This document shows, in pieces, positions 1-7,473 of a stretch of DNA of 64,000 nucleotides (within the stretch, counting starts at the first letter, position 1; each line of letters starts with the position of its first letter). Source of the stretch: Xanthomonas massiliensis (GTDB lineage Bacteria > Pseudomonadota > Gammaproteobacteria > Xanthomonadales > Xanthomonadaceae); the NCBI RefSeq assembly GCF_900018785.1, contig NZ_FCOY01000007.1, positions 792,632-856,631 on the forward strand, written 5' to 3'. The notes beneath the pieces were generated by a model. That model was given only the letters and a program-made list of their open reading frames with translations. It searched no databases and was not told the origin of the DNA. Both the position numbers and the translations under genes were made by a program.

Positions 1-1
1 C

Positions 2-910
2 GTCCTGCTGCTGCTCGCGGCGGCGGTGGAGCTGTGGTGGGGCGTCAGCGCACGCCAACGCCAGCGCGCCGAACTGGAGCGCATCGAGATGCGCCTGCCT
101 TCCTCGCTCGCCGCCCGTCCGGTGGCGGCCGCGTCCGGCGGCGAGGCGTGGCGGGGACAGCAGGGCACCGCAACCGCCCTGCCTTGGGATGGCCTGATGC
201 GCCGTGCGGGGCTGCCCGCCGGCTGGCGCACGGCCTCGATCCTGCTGGCGCTGGGCCTGGTACTGGCCGTGCTGGCCACGTTGCGCATGGGCACGCCCTG
301 GATCGTCCCGCCGGTCGTGCTGCTCTACGCCGCCCTGGTCGCGCTGTGGCTGTCCCGGCGCATCGACCGATTGCGGCAGAAACTGCTGGGGCAGCTTCCG
401 GATTTCCTCGACAACATGGTCCGCATGACCTCGGTCGGCAACAGCCTGCCGATGGCGTTCCAGGGCGCCAGCGCCCAGGTCCTCGCCCCGTTGCGCCCGC
501 TGCTGGATACGACCCTGCTTTACAGCCGTGGCGGCATGGAGCTCGACCAGGCGCTGCTCAAGGCCTCCCGGCCCTACCGCATCGAGATCCTGGAGGTGCT
601 CGCGCTGGTCCTGGGCGTCAGCATCCGCATCGGCGGGCGCGCCGACCAGGTACTGCAGCGGCTGGCCAATTTCATGCGCGACCTGCAGCAGGCGCAACAC
701 GAACTGCGCGCCACGACTTCCGAGACGCGCGCGTCCTCCTGGGTCCTGGGACTGCTGCCGCCGGGCTGCGTGTGCTTCATGGCGTTGCTCAGCCCCGACT
801 TCTTCCAACCCATGTTCCACGACCCGCTGGGGCTGAAGCTGCTCGGCATGGCCCTTGCCCTGGAAGCACTGGGGGCCCTCCTTCTCTATCGACTGGCCAA
901 GTCGATATGA
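2..910 (+). CDS. tadB: Tad pilus assembly protein TadB (5' end outside window)
   Basis: Inner-membrane platform protein of the Flp/Tad (type IVc) pilus machine, which works with the TadA ATPase and TadC. The frame is open from base 2, and the first visible residues (VLLLLAAAVELWW) are the end of an N-terminal membrane helix, so the true start lies left of the window; the GTG at 26 is internal. Further hydrophobic stretches and the type II secretion F domain (motif LPDFLDNMVRM, then a cytoplasmic helical bundle up to HELRATTSETRASS) are visible, followed by C-terminal membrane helices. tadC follows after 43 nt. The TadB call over TadC rests on gene order and on the paired gene downstream. Confidence 0.88.
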   Translation, partial: VLLLLAAAVELWWGVSARQRQRAELERIEMRLPSSLAARPVAAASGGEAWRGQQGTATALPWDGLMRRAGLPAGWRTASILLALGLVLAVLATLRMGTPWIVPPVVLLYAALVALWLSRRIDRLRQKLLGQLPDFLDNMVRMTSVGNSLPMAFQGASAQVLAPLRPLLDTTLLYSRGGMELDQALLKASRPYRIEILEVLALVLGVSIRIGGRADQVLQRLANFMRDLQQAQHELRATTSETRASSWVLGLLPPGCVCFMALLSPDFFQPMFHDPLGLKLLGMALALEALGALLLYRLAKSI

Positions 911-953
911 GCCGCATTCCGCCCGATTCCCGGGGTCCGGGAGACCGCACGCC

Positions 954-1919
954 ATGAGCGCCAGCATGCTCCTCGCCATCGCTGCCGGCATCCTCGCACT
1001 GGGGCTGCTGTTGCTGGCCCTCGCCCTGTTGCTGCGCGATCGGCGCAACGCACAGGCCGAAGCCACCCTCCAGACCGCATTGATCCGCCGCGCCCTGGCG
1101 CCCGGCATGTCCGCGAGCGAGGCCGGGCCCGAAGCTTCCGGATCGTCGGCCTGGCACGGATGGATCGATCGATTGGCGGCATTCGGAAGGAGATTCCAGG
1201 GCAGCCGGCTGGAACACGCGCTGCTGGCCCGCGAGGATCGCATGCTGCTGGACCAGGCCGGCTGGAACAGCCTGACGGGCGCGGCCGTGTTCCTGGCCTT
1301 GCGGCTGTTGCTGGCCCTGGTCTTCCTGCTGCTGGCGCTTGTCCTGTTCGGCCGCGACGGTGGCAACCTGCCGATCGTGATGGTCTGCGGGGCCGCCGCC
1401 GGCGTGCTGCTGCCGAAGCTCGCGCTCAGGGCCTGGTCCAACCGGCTGCGCAAGCAGGCCGCCGACGAGCTGCCGATGCTGATCGACTTGCTGCGCCTGC
1501 TGCAGGGCGTGGGCATGAGCATGGACCAGAGCCTGCAGATGCTCGGCGAGCAGCTGCGTCGCGCCATCCCCCTGCTCGGACGCGAGTTGCAGGCGGCCAA
1601 CGTGGCCTACATGCGTGGCCGCTCGCGCGAGCAGTCCCTGCAGCGGCTCGCGGAGGTATTCGACAACGAAGATCTGCGCAGCCTGGTGGCCCTCGTACTG
1701 CAGGTCCACCGGCACGGCGGGGCCGTGCAGGAGCCGCTGCACCAGTTCGCCGAACGGCTGCGCGAACGCCGGCGAATGGAGCTGAAGGAGAAGGTGGGCA
1801 AGCTCTCGGTCAAGATGACCGTGGTCATGATGTTCACGTTGCTGCCTGCACTGATGCTGGTGCTGTCCGGCCCCGCCATCCTGGCGCTGGCGCGCACCCT
1901 CGTCGGAATGGGGGACTGA
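954..1919 (+). CDS. tadC: Tad pilus assembly protein TadC
   Basis: Second T2SSF-domain platform protein of the Tad pilus, 321 aa. The N-terminus (residues about 3-27) is a membrane helix followed by a charged RDRR turn. A second hydrophobic block lies near residue 115-160 and a third at the C-terminus (VVMMFTLLPALMLVLSG). The F-domain motif DELPMLIDLLRLLQGVG is the TadC version of the motif seen in the preceding gene. I chose the ATG at 954 because the upstream extension of the frame overlaps the end of tadB and loses the membrane-helix start. It ends 4 nt before tadD, so the genes are very probably co-transcribed and translationally coupled. Confidence 0.9.
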   Translation: MSASMLLAIAAGILALGLLLLALALLLRDRRNAQAEATLQTALIRRALAPGMSASEAGPEASGSSAWHGWIDRLAAFGRRFQGSRLEHALLAREDRMLLDQAGWNSLTGAAVFLALRLLLALVFLLLALVLFGRDGGNLPIVMVCGAAAGVLLPKLALRAWSNRLRKQAADELPMLIDLLRLLQGVGMSMDQSLQMLGEQLRRAIPLLGRELQAANVAYMRGRSREQSLQRLAEVFDNEDLRSLVALVLQVHRHGGAVQEPLHQFAERLRERRRMELKEKVGKLSVKMTVVMMFTLLPALMLVLSGPAILALARTLVGMGD

Positions 1920-1923
1920 AGCC

Positions 1924-2814
1924 GTGTCCTTCCGCCCAACTGCCAGCCACGCGCTGCTCGCCGCCCTGCTTCTGCCCCTGGCCGCCTGCCGTTCGGACCC
2001 TTCCGGCTATGTGCGGCCGGACCCGGATTCGCTGGCACGCATGGCAGAGGCCGAAGCCGATCCGAAGCCGGATGACCGTGGAACCTACCTGGCCCTGATC
2101 GAGAAGATGCAGTCCCAGAAAGCCTGGTTCGCCTCGCTCGCGCACATCGACGCCTTCCGGCAAAGGTTCGGCAATTTCCCCGGACTGCAGTTGATGCAGG
2201 CCAGGGCGCTGCACGAGACCGGACAGCTGGACGCAGCCGAGCCCCTGTACCGCGGCCTGCTCAACGGCCCCCTGTCGGCGGCGGCGTGGCACGGCCTGGG
2301 CCTGATCGCCGCCCTGCACCAGGATCCGGACACGGCGATGGCCGACCTCTCCCGGGCCGTGCAACGCGATCCTCTCAACGCCACCTATCTCGGCGACCTG
2401 GGGTTTGCCTGCCTGCGCGCCGGAGACCTGGAACGGGCGCGCATGCCGCTGGCCAAGGCCGCCGAACTGGATCCGGCGGACGCACGCACGATCGCCAACC
2501 TCGCGTTGTGGACCCTGCTCAACGGCGAGCCCGGCAAGGCCGACGCCATCATGCACCGGGCCAACCTGCCGCAGGCCACGCGCGACAGCGTGTTCCGCAT
2601 GTCGGCTGAGCTGCGTTCATCCTGGCCAAGGGCCCCTACGGGGCCGCTCCGGCCCGATAGCACGCAGAACCCCGCCGCAGATGGCAGGTCCGCCGCCGCC
2701 AGGGCAGCCCCATCGCATCCTCCCGTGGCGAGCGCGAAGGTTCAGCCCCCCGGGAACCTGTTGCAGCGCTTTTCCGAATCCCCGGATAACTCTTCAGAAA
2801 AGGCCGCCCGATGA
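1924..2814 (+). CDS. tadD: TadD-like TPR lipoprotein
   Basis: Predicted lipoprotein of 296 aa acting as the TadD-type pilotin or assembly factor of the Tad secretin. A GTG start gives a short hydrophobic leader ending in the lipobox LAAC (Cys22). Residues about 60-215 form tetratricopeptide repeats (ALHETGQLDAAEPLYRGLL, AWHGLGLIAALHQD, YLGDLGFACLRAGDLERA). The last 65 residues are rich in Pro, Ala and Ser and look disordered. It lies 4 nt after tadC and overlaps the next gene by 4 nt. TPR proteins are common, but position between tadC and a tadG-like gene makes TadD the natural call. Confidence 0.85.
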   Translation: MSFRPTASHALLAALLLPLAACRSDPSGYVRPDPDSLARMAEAEADPKPDDRGTYLALIEKMQSQKAWFASLAHIDAFRQRFGNFPGLQLMQARALHETGQLDAAEPLYRGLLNGPLSAAAWHGLGLIAALHQDPDTAMADLSRAVQRDPLNATYLGDLGFACLRAGDLERARMPLAKAAELDPADARTIANLALWTLLNGEPGKADAIMHRANLPQATRDSVFRMSAELRSSWPRAPTGPLRPDSTQNPAADGRSAAARAAPSHPPVASAKVQPPGNLLQRFSESPDNSSEKAAR

Positions 2815-3251
2815 AGACTTCTTGCCCGATCCCCCGCCTGGCCCTGGTGCTGTTGGCAGCCGTGCTTGCGGCCCCCGGCGCATATGCCCAGCAACGTCCC
2901 CTGACCGGGAACATGATGGGCAACGCGCTCGCGCCCCGGTCCGCCCCCGCTTCCGCGCAGCCGCCCTCTCCCGTGCAGGCGTTCCCCCTCGATGCGGAGG
3001 ACGCGGCTTCCACAGCCCGCGTGTCCCCGCCGGAGACACTCCCACCGCCAGCCCGTGCCACCGGGGATGCGCGCATCGGGACGAGCACGCGCGAACTGTT
3101 CCAGCTACAGGCTTCCGGTACCCAGGCCGGCAAGCGCCTTCCCGTTCTCGGCGACGAGGCCAGCGCCAGCTACGCGCGCTACCTGAAGAGTTTCGAATAT
3201 CCCATTCCGGAATTCTTCGAAACCAAGGTCAAGGGAAGCCGGAGCAACTGA
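2811..3251 (+). CDS. DUF3613 secreted protein of the Tad locus
   Basis: A 146-aa exported protein of unknown function. Residues 1-26 are a clear signal peptide ending AYA before Gln27, followed by a Pro/Ala-rich linker (about 30-85). The C-terminal part resembles the DUF3613 family: TRELFQLQASG, GKRLPVLGDEASASYARYLK, then FEYPIPEF. The start codon overlaps the stop of tadD (ATGA), and the tadG-like gene begins 11 nt after its stop. DUF3613 genes are typically found in Tad loci of beta- and gammaproteobacteria, so a periplasmic role in pilus biogenesis is likely, though the mechanism is not known. Confidence 0.75.
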   Translation: MKTSCPIPRLALVLLAAVLAAPGAYAQQRPLTGNMMGNALAPRSAPASAQPPSPVQAFPLDAEDAASTARVSPPETLPPPARATGDARIGTSTRELFQLQASGTQAGKRLPVLGDEASASYARYLKSFEYPIPEFFETKVKGSRSN

Positions 3252-3262
3252 GACCCCAGCAG

Positions 3263-5413
3263 ATGAGACAGCCCCGGACTCCCTATGCATTCCAGCAGCG
3301 CCGCCACGCCGGCAAGCCGGGGTTGCGCGCCCAGCGCGGCAGCATGGCCGTCACCATCATGCTGGTCATGCTGGGGCTGGTAGCGATCCTGGGCCTGATC
3401 GAGGTGGGCTATCTCTACTGGGCCAAGCGCGACGCGCAAAAGGTGGCGGACCTGGCCGCGCTTGCGGGTGCCCAGCGGCTGGACCTGTGCGAAGCCTCCG
3501 ACAACGCGGCGGCGCGAGGCAATGCCCTGCAGGACAACAGGTTCACCGGACAACTCGAGATCGCCTGCGGCAACTGGGACCCGGCCAATGCAGGCGAGCG
3601 GCATTTCGTCGCGGCAGGGAACCCCGTCAACGCGGTGCGCGTGGTCGCCCGGCGCACCGCGATCCCGTTCCTCGGCCAGGCGTTCGACGGGGCCCTGGCC
3701 GTCTCGGGCGAGGCCGTGGCGTCGCAAGGCCTGCCAACGGCCTCCTTCAGCATCGGCTCGCGCCTGCTGGGCATCAACGGCGAAGCGCCGCTTCAGTTGC
3801 TGCTCGAGACCGTCGGTCTGGATCTGAGCGACACGCAGGTGCTGGGCGTCCAGGGACTGGCCAAGGCCACCATCACCCCGAGCGGCTTGCTCGACTTCCT
3901 CGGCATTCCCATCGGGACCGACATCACGGTGGGGGGGCTGAAGGCACTGCTCGAGGGCAGGACCATCACCGTCACCGAGCTGCTGCAGCTTTACGACGTG
4001 GCCCTTGCCGACCAGGGCGGGCTGGTGGGATTGAACCTCGCCTTCCTGCCGGATTACGTCAGGAACGCAAAAATCGGAACCGGCGAGCCGCTAGGCGAGG
4101 TGTCCGTCAATCTTCTGGACATCCTGAACCTCGATCTTCCGGGCACCGAGAAGGACGCGGGACTGGACCTGGACGCCCAGATAAGCGCCCTGGACCTGCT
4201 GACGGCCGCCATCAGCGTTGCCGGCCAAGGTCATGCCGTTCTCGTCGACAATCTCGCGATCACGCCCGGCGTGGTGGTCAAGGCGAGCATCACCGAGCCC
4301 GCCTCGGTCGGCTTCGGTCCGGTCGGCGCCAAGGCCTACAACGCCCAGATCCGCCTGTCCGTGGACATCGACTCGGATGCGATCCCGGGACTGGGCGATT
4401 TGCTGAAGCTGACCAAGACCCGCCTCCACCTCCCGCTCTACGTGGACACCGTCAGCGCCGAAGCCACGCTCACCGACATCGACTGCGATGCCGCTCCCAA
4501 GACCGCGACCTTCAGTGTCGATTCGAAGATCGCCGGCATCTGCCTCGGCAAGGTCACGTCGCCCTGGCAATCCACCCAGCAGGACATCGCCGGCCTGTGC
4601 GAGGACGACCAGGTGCTGAGCCTGTTCGGTGGCCCCGGCCTGACCACCAGCCTGAAATTGCCCGCCCTGGAATACGTGCAGGCGACGCCCCCGATCGCCG
4701 AAGGCGAGACCTACACCACCCGTCCCAATCCCGTGCTCCTCGGGACGACGGTCTCGGCACTGACCAATGGCATATTCAAGATATTGGACGATCTCGTCAG
4801 CGGACTCCTTTCGCCCAATGCCCAGGGAGGAACCGAGCAGGCCAAGGCATTCGCCAAGCAATATCTCGATGCGACCGCCCTGCCGGGCGGGCTTTACGAC
4901 ATGAACAAGGCCATCGACGCGCTCAAGAACGGATATGGCGACCTGCCTGCGCTGGAAAAATCTGATTGGGACACCGATATCCCGAGTTGCGACTTCGTCC
5001 TTACCGGAATATGCATCGGCACCAAGAAGGGAAGCGTCTGGACCGGCATAAAGATCGATATTTGCGGGACCGGCCTGCTCGGCGGACTGGTCACCTGCGT
5101 GCTGGGCAACGCGGTCGAAGGCGTGGCGGGAAACATCAACGGGAAAGTGCTCGACGCATTCGGTAAATACCTGGCCACATACCCGGGTACCCTGGCTTCC
5201 AACCAGCCCTACAACCCCAGTGCGCCCGCCTGCACCAACCTGCTCTGCTATGTGCTCAAGCCGATTATCGATCTCGCGCTCAAGCCGCTGCTGGACTGGG
5301 TCGGCGAAGGATTGCTGACACCCATCCTGTCGAAGGTCCTCGGGTTGAACCTCGGCGAGAGCGATGTCTACGTCGAATCGATCCAATGCCACGCGGCACG
5401 CCTGGTCTATTGA
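3263..5413 (+). CDS. TadG-like pilus-associated protein (DUF2134 type)
   Basis: A 716-aa envelope protein. After a short basic N-terminus, residues about 28-60 form the TadG N-terminal segment: a membrane helix (MAVTIMLVMLGLVAILGL) followed directly by the conserved amphipathic piece DAQKVADLAALAGAQ. The DUF2134-like domain follows. The remaining 500 or so residues are periplasmic, with scattered cysteines (for example CDAAPKTATF, CEDDQVL, CIGTKKG) that could pair in disulphides. This is much longer than a minimal TadG. The upstream extension of the frame runs through tadD and DUF3613 and is not coding; ATG 3263 places the start 11 nt after the previous gene. Confidence 0.8.
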   Translation: MRQPRTPYAFQQRRHAGKPGLRAQRGSMAVTIMLVMLGLVAILGLIEVGYLYWAKRDAQKVADLAALAGAQRLDLCEASDNAAARGNALQDNRFTGQLEIACGNWDPANAGERHFVAAGNPVNAVRVVARRTAIPFLGQAFDGALAVSGEAVASQGLPTASFSIGSRLLGINGEAPLQLLLETVGLDLSDTQVLGVQGLAKATITPSGLLDFLGIPIGTDITVGGLKALLEGRTITVTELLQLYDVALADQGGLVGLNLAFLPDYVRNAKIGTGEPLGEVSVNLLDILNLDLPGTEKDAGLDLDAQISALDLLTAAISVAGQGHAVLVDNLAITPGVVVKASITEPASVGFGPVGAKAYNAQIRLSVDIDSDAIPGLGDLLKLTKTRLHLPLYVDTVSAEATLTDIDCDAAPKTATFSVDSKIAGICLGKVTSPWQSTQQDIAGLCEDDQVLSLFGGPGLTTSLKLPALEYVQATPPIAEGETYTTRPNPVLLGTTVSALTNGIFKILDDLVSGLLSPNAQGGTEQAKAFAKQYLDATALPGGLYDMNKAIDALKNGYGDLPALEKSDWDTDIPSCDFVLTGICIGTKKGSVWTGIKIDICGTGLLGGLVTCVLGNAVEGVAGNINGKVLDAFGKYLATYPGTLASNQPYNPSAPACTNLLCYVLKPIIDLALKPLLDWVGEGLLTPILSKVLGLNLGESDVYVESIQCHAARLVY

Positions 5414-5472
5414 CCAGCCAAGCCACGGCAATCGCCGCAAGGCACATGCTAGACTTTCAAAGAGCAACGCCC

Positions 5473-6258
5473 ATGACTTCCCTCTCCCCCAAGAATCGCA
5501 AGACCATGCGTATCGTGCAGAAAAGCCGCTCCGGCATACTTCGCTCATCGACACTTCTTGCGGTTTGCACGCTGGGCGTCATGTCGTATCTGCCGGAATA
5601 CGCGAATGCGGCTCGCCGCGGCGTCGTGGCCCAGGACCAGGAGAATCAGGCCCCGGCACCCGCTTCCGCCGCCGTCGACAACAACGTCGACGAATTGCGC
5701 CGGCTGATGGGCAACAACCAGCTGACCGAGCTCCGTACCACCTACAACGGGACTTACGGCGCCAGCCTGCTCTTCAATCCCGACACGCTGACCTACTACG
5801 TGGCGCTGTTCCAGGAAAACGAATTCTGGCGTGTCATCAAGACGGACACGATCGATAACGCCGAAACGGTCTACAAGACCTTCGTCGATCAGACCCGTGA
5901 TCTGGCACAGGTCTATATCGATACCGTCCGGCTGCAAGCGGGCAAGCGCTACACCGACAAGCTGGTCGCGATGAACGAACAACGCCTGCGCAGCCTCCAG
6001 CAGGAAGTCGAGCAGCAACGCCAGCAGTCGATGCAGGTCAGCACCAAGATCCAGCAGACCAGGCAGGAGGCCGCGTCGTTGAGCAGCGACCTGCGTGCCA
6101 CCAATGGCCAGCTCGACGCCCTGACGGAACGCATCAAGGCGCTGAAGGCCATCCAGGACAACCCCGAACTTTCATTGCCGTCCCCGCAGGCGGCGGTTCC
6201 CCAGAGCGACACCGCCTCCGGGGAGGCGACGGGCACTCCCACCGCCGCCCATCCGTAA
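5473..6258 (+). CDS. DUF2968 exported coiled-coil protein
   Basis: About 261 aa, last gene of the Tad operon. It has a basic N-terminus, then a hydrophobic export signal (LRSSTLLAVCTLGVMSYLPEYANA). The DUF2968 signature is in residues about 65-130 (ELRTTYNGTYGASLLF, LTYYVALFQENEFWRVIKT). A long heptad-rich coiled coil covers roughly 165-240 (RLRSLQQEVEQQRQQ), and the tail is low-complexity. The ATG at 5446 is an equally possible start, 9 codons upstream and also with a purine-rich stretch ahead of it. The function of DUF2968 is unknown; its location after tadG suggests an accessory role in the pilus or cell envelope. Confidence 0.75.
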   Translation: MTSLSPKNRKTMRIVQKSRSGILRSSTLLAVCTLGVMSYLPEYANAARRGVVAQDQENQAPAPASAAVDNNVDELRRLMGNNQLTELRTTYNGTYGASLLFNPDTLTYYVALFQENEFWRVIKTDTIDNAETVYKTFVDQTRDLAQVYIDTVRLQAGKRYTDKLVAMNEQRLRSLQQEVEQQRQQSMQVSTKIQQTRQEAASLSSDLRATNGQLDALTERIKALKAIQDNPELSLPSPQAAVPQSDTASGEATGTPTAAHP

Positions 6259-6648
6259 GGGCTGGGCGCATTCGACCCCGGCTTGTGGCGCCATCGCAGG
6301 ACCGGCGGGTAGAGCAGCGAAGCGGGGTGGCTTGGCAGTTCGCAGGTTGCCAGGCGCTGGATATGGAACGCACCGCGACACATGCCGGAGGTCGCGCCGG
6401 ATATGGCTTGCCCTGGTGAGATGCTTCGAGCTCTGGAGAGACGCCTCGGGGCCGGCCTTGTCGTCGTCCAACAGCCCAATGAGGCCTATTGGAGCTTGAA
6501 GCCGGGGAGGTTTCCTCGTATTACCGACGCGTTGCCGCGCTCGCCGCCGCGCAACACCAAGGTAGTGCGACCCGGTGGATCGACCGTTCGATGCTGTCCC
6601 GTGCAGGAGTGGTTGCCCTAGAACCTATATCTCGCCCGTCCTCTCCTA
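6259..6648. other. Non-coding gap after the Tad operon
   Basis: I see no convincing gene on either strand. Short open frames exist (for example 6382-6621 on the plus strand) but they have no recognisable domain and no ribosome binding site, and they read like chance frames in high-GC DNA. The stretch ends abruptly at the first codon of an aminotransferase remnant, which suggests that a deletion or rearrangement produced it. Confidence 0.5.
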
Positions 6649-6651
6649 GCG

Positions 6652-7011
6652 CGGTACGCCGCGCTGGCCTGCTTCGAGCCCGCCACGATCGAGATCCTCG
6701 AGCAGCGCCGCCACGCCTTCGCCGAACGCCGCGACTGGCTGCTGCCGGCCCTGCGCGGGCTCGGCTTCGACATCCCGGTGCAGCCGCAGGGCGCGTTCTA
6801 CCTGTACGCCGACATCGGTCGCTTCAGCGAGGACGCACAGGCCTTCTGCGCGCACTTCCTCGAGACCGAGCACGTCGCCTTCACCCCGGGCATCGACTTC
6901 GGCGACTACCGCAGCCGGCGCCACGTGCGCTTCGCCTACGCCAACAGCCTGGAACGCCTGCAGGAAGCGGTGCGCCGCATCGAGCGTGGGTTGAATACGC
7001 TGCCACGCTGA
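6652..7011 (+). pseudogene. Truncated class I/II PLP aminotransferase (C-terminal remnant)
   Basis: From codon 6652 the plus frame reads as the C-terminal third of a fold-type I aminotransferase: RYAALACFEP, EQRRHAFAERRDWLLPALRG, then the family-typical QPQGAFYLYADIGRF, HVAFTPGIDFG and HVRFAYANSLERL before the stop at 7009-7011. Nothing of the catalytic domain (Schiff-base lysine, PLP phosphate site) is present upstream, and the homology begins without a start codon. The gene has therefore lost its 5' two thirds and cannot make an active enzyme. Confidence 0.75.
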
Positions 7012-7473
7012 ACCGACAGCGCTTCAACTGACGCCCCCTCCAGAAAGGTCGAAGAACGGGTGAGCGCGCCCATGCCGACCACGGCGCTTCGTCCAGGCCG
7101 GGCAACCCGCTGTGGACAGGCTGCCTGCCCTTGCGCCGGTACCTGCGCGAACCGCCAGTAAGGCGGCACCGGCGGCGATGTATTCGACGCCACCGCGCGG
7201 GCGGGCCTTGCTGTCGTCCGGCGCCGGCGGCCTCCGGCTGGGCGATGCGGCATCGCCGGTCGAAGCCCGATGCACGCAACCGCCATTCGGCCTGCCCTGC
7301 CGGGCAGGCGCTCGTGGCCACCGCCAACATCCTCCTCAATGACACGACGCCAGTGAGCTCTCCGTCCCTGCCTCCTCGTTGCGGCTCGCGCATGCCGGCA
7401 TCGAGTGCAGCACCGCGGCAACAGGCGGTGCAACACCGGCCTGCAGCCGCGGCGGACGCGCTTGGAAGTTGCC
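7012..7473. other. Intergenic region, nothing recognised
   Basis: This 462-bp stretch lies between the aminotransferase remnant and the 3' end of the convergent prolyl oligopeptidase gene. No open frame in it has a domain I recognise, and I found no tRNA-like fold. It may be decayed sequence belonging to the same deletion event as the neighbouring remnant. Confidence 0.45.

Noticed and set aside
2405-5413. 1,002-codon version of the tadG-like gene
   Set aside because: The first 286 codons overlap tadD and the DUF3613 gene, which have better evidence; the TadG membrane segment follows ATG 3263.
5364-5858. Alternative frame overlapping the end of tadG and the DUF2968 gene
   Set aside because: It runs out of frame through the conserved DUF2968 motif and is rich in Arg, Gly and His, typical of a shadow frame.
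6382-6621. Possible 79-codon gene after the Tad operon
   Set aside because: No ribosome binding site, no domain, and several equally long frames overlap it on both strands.
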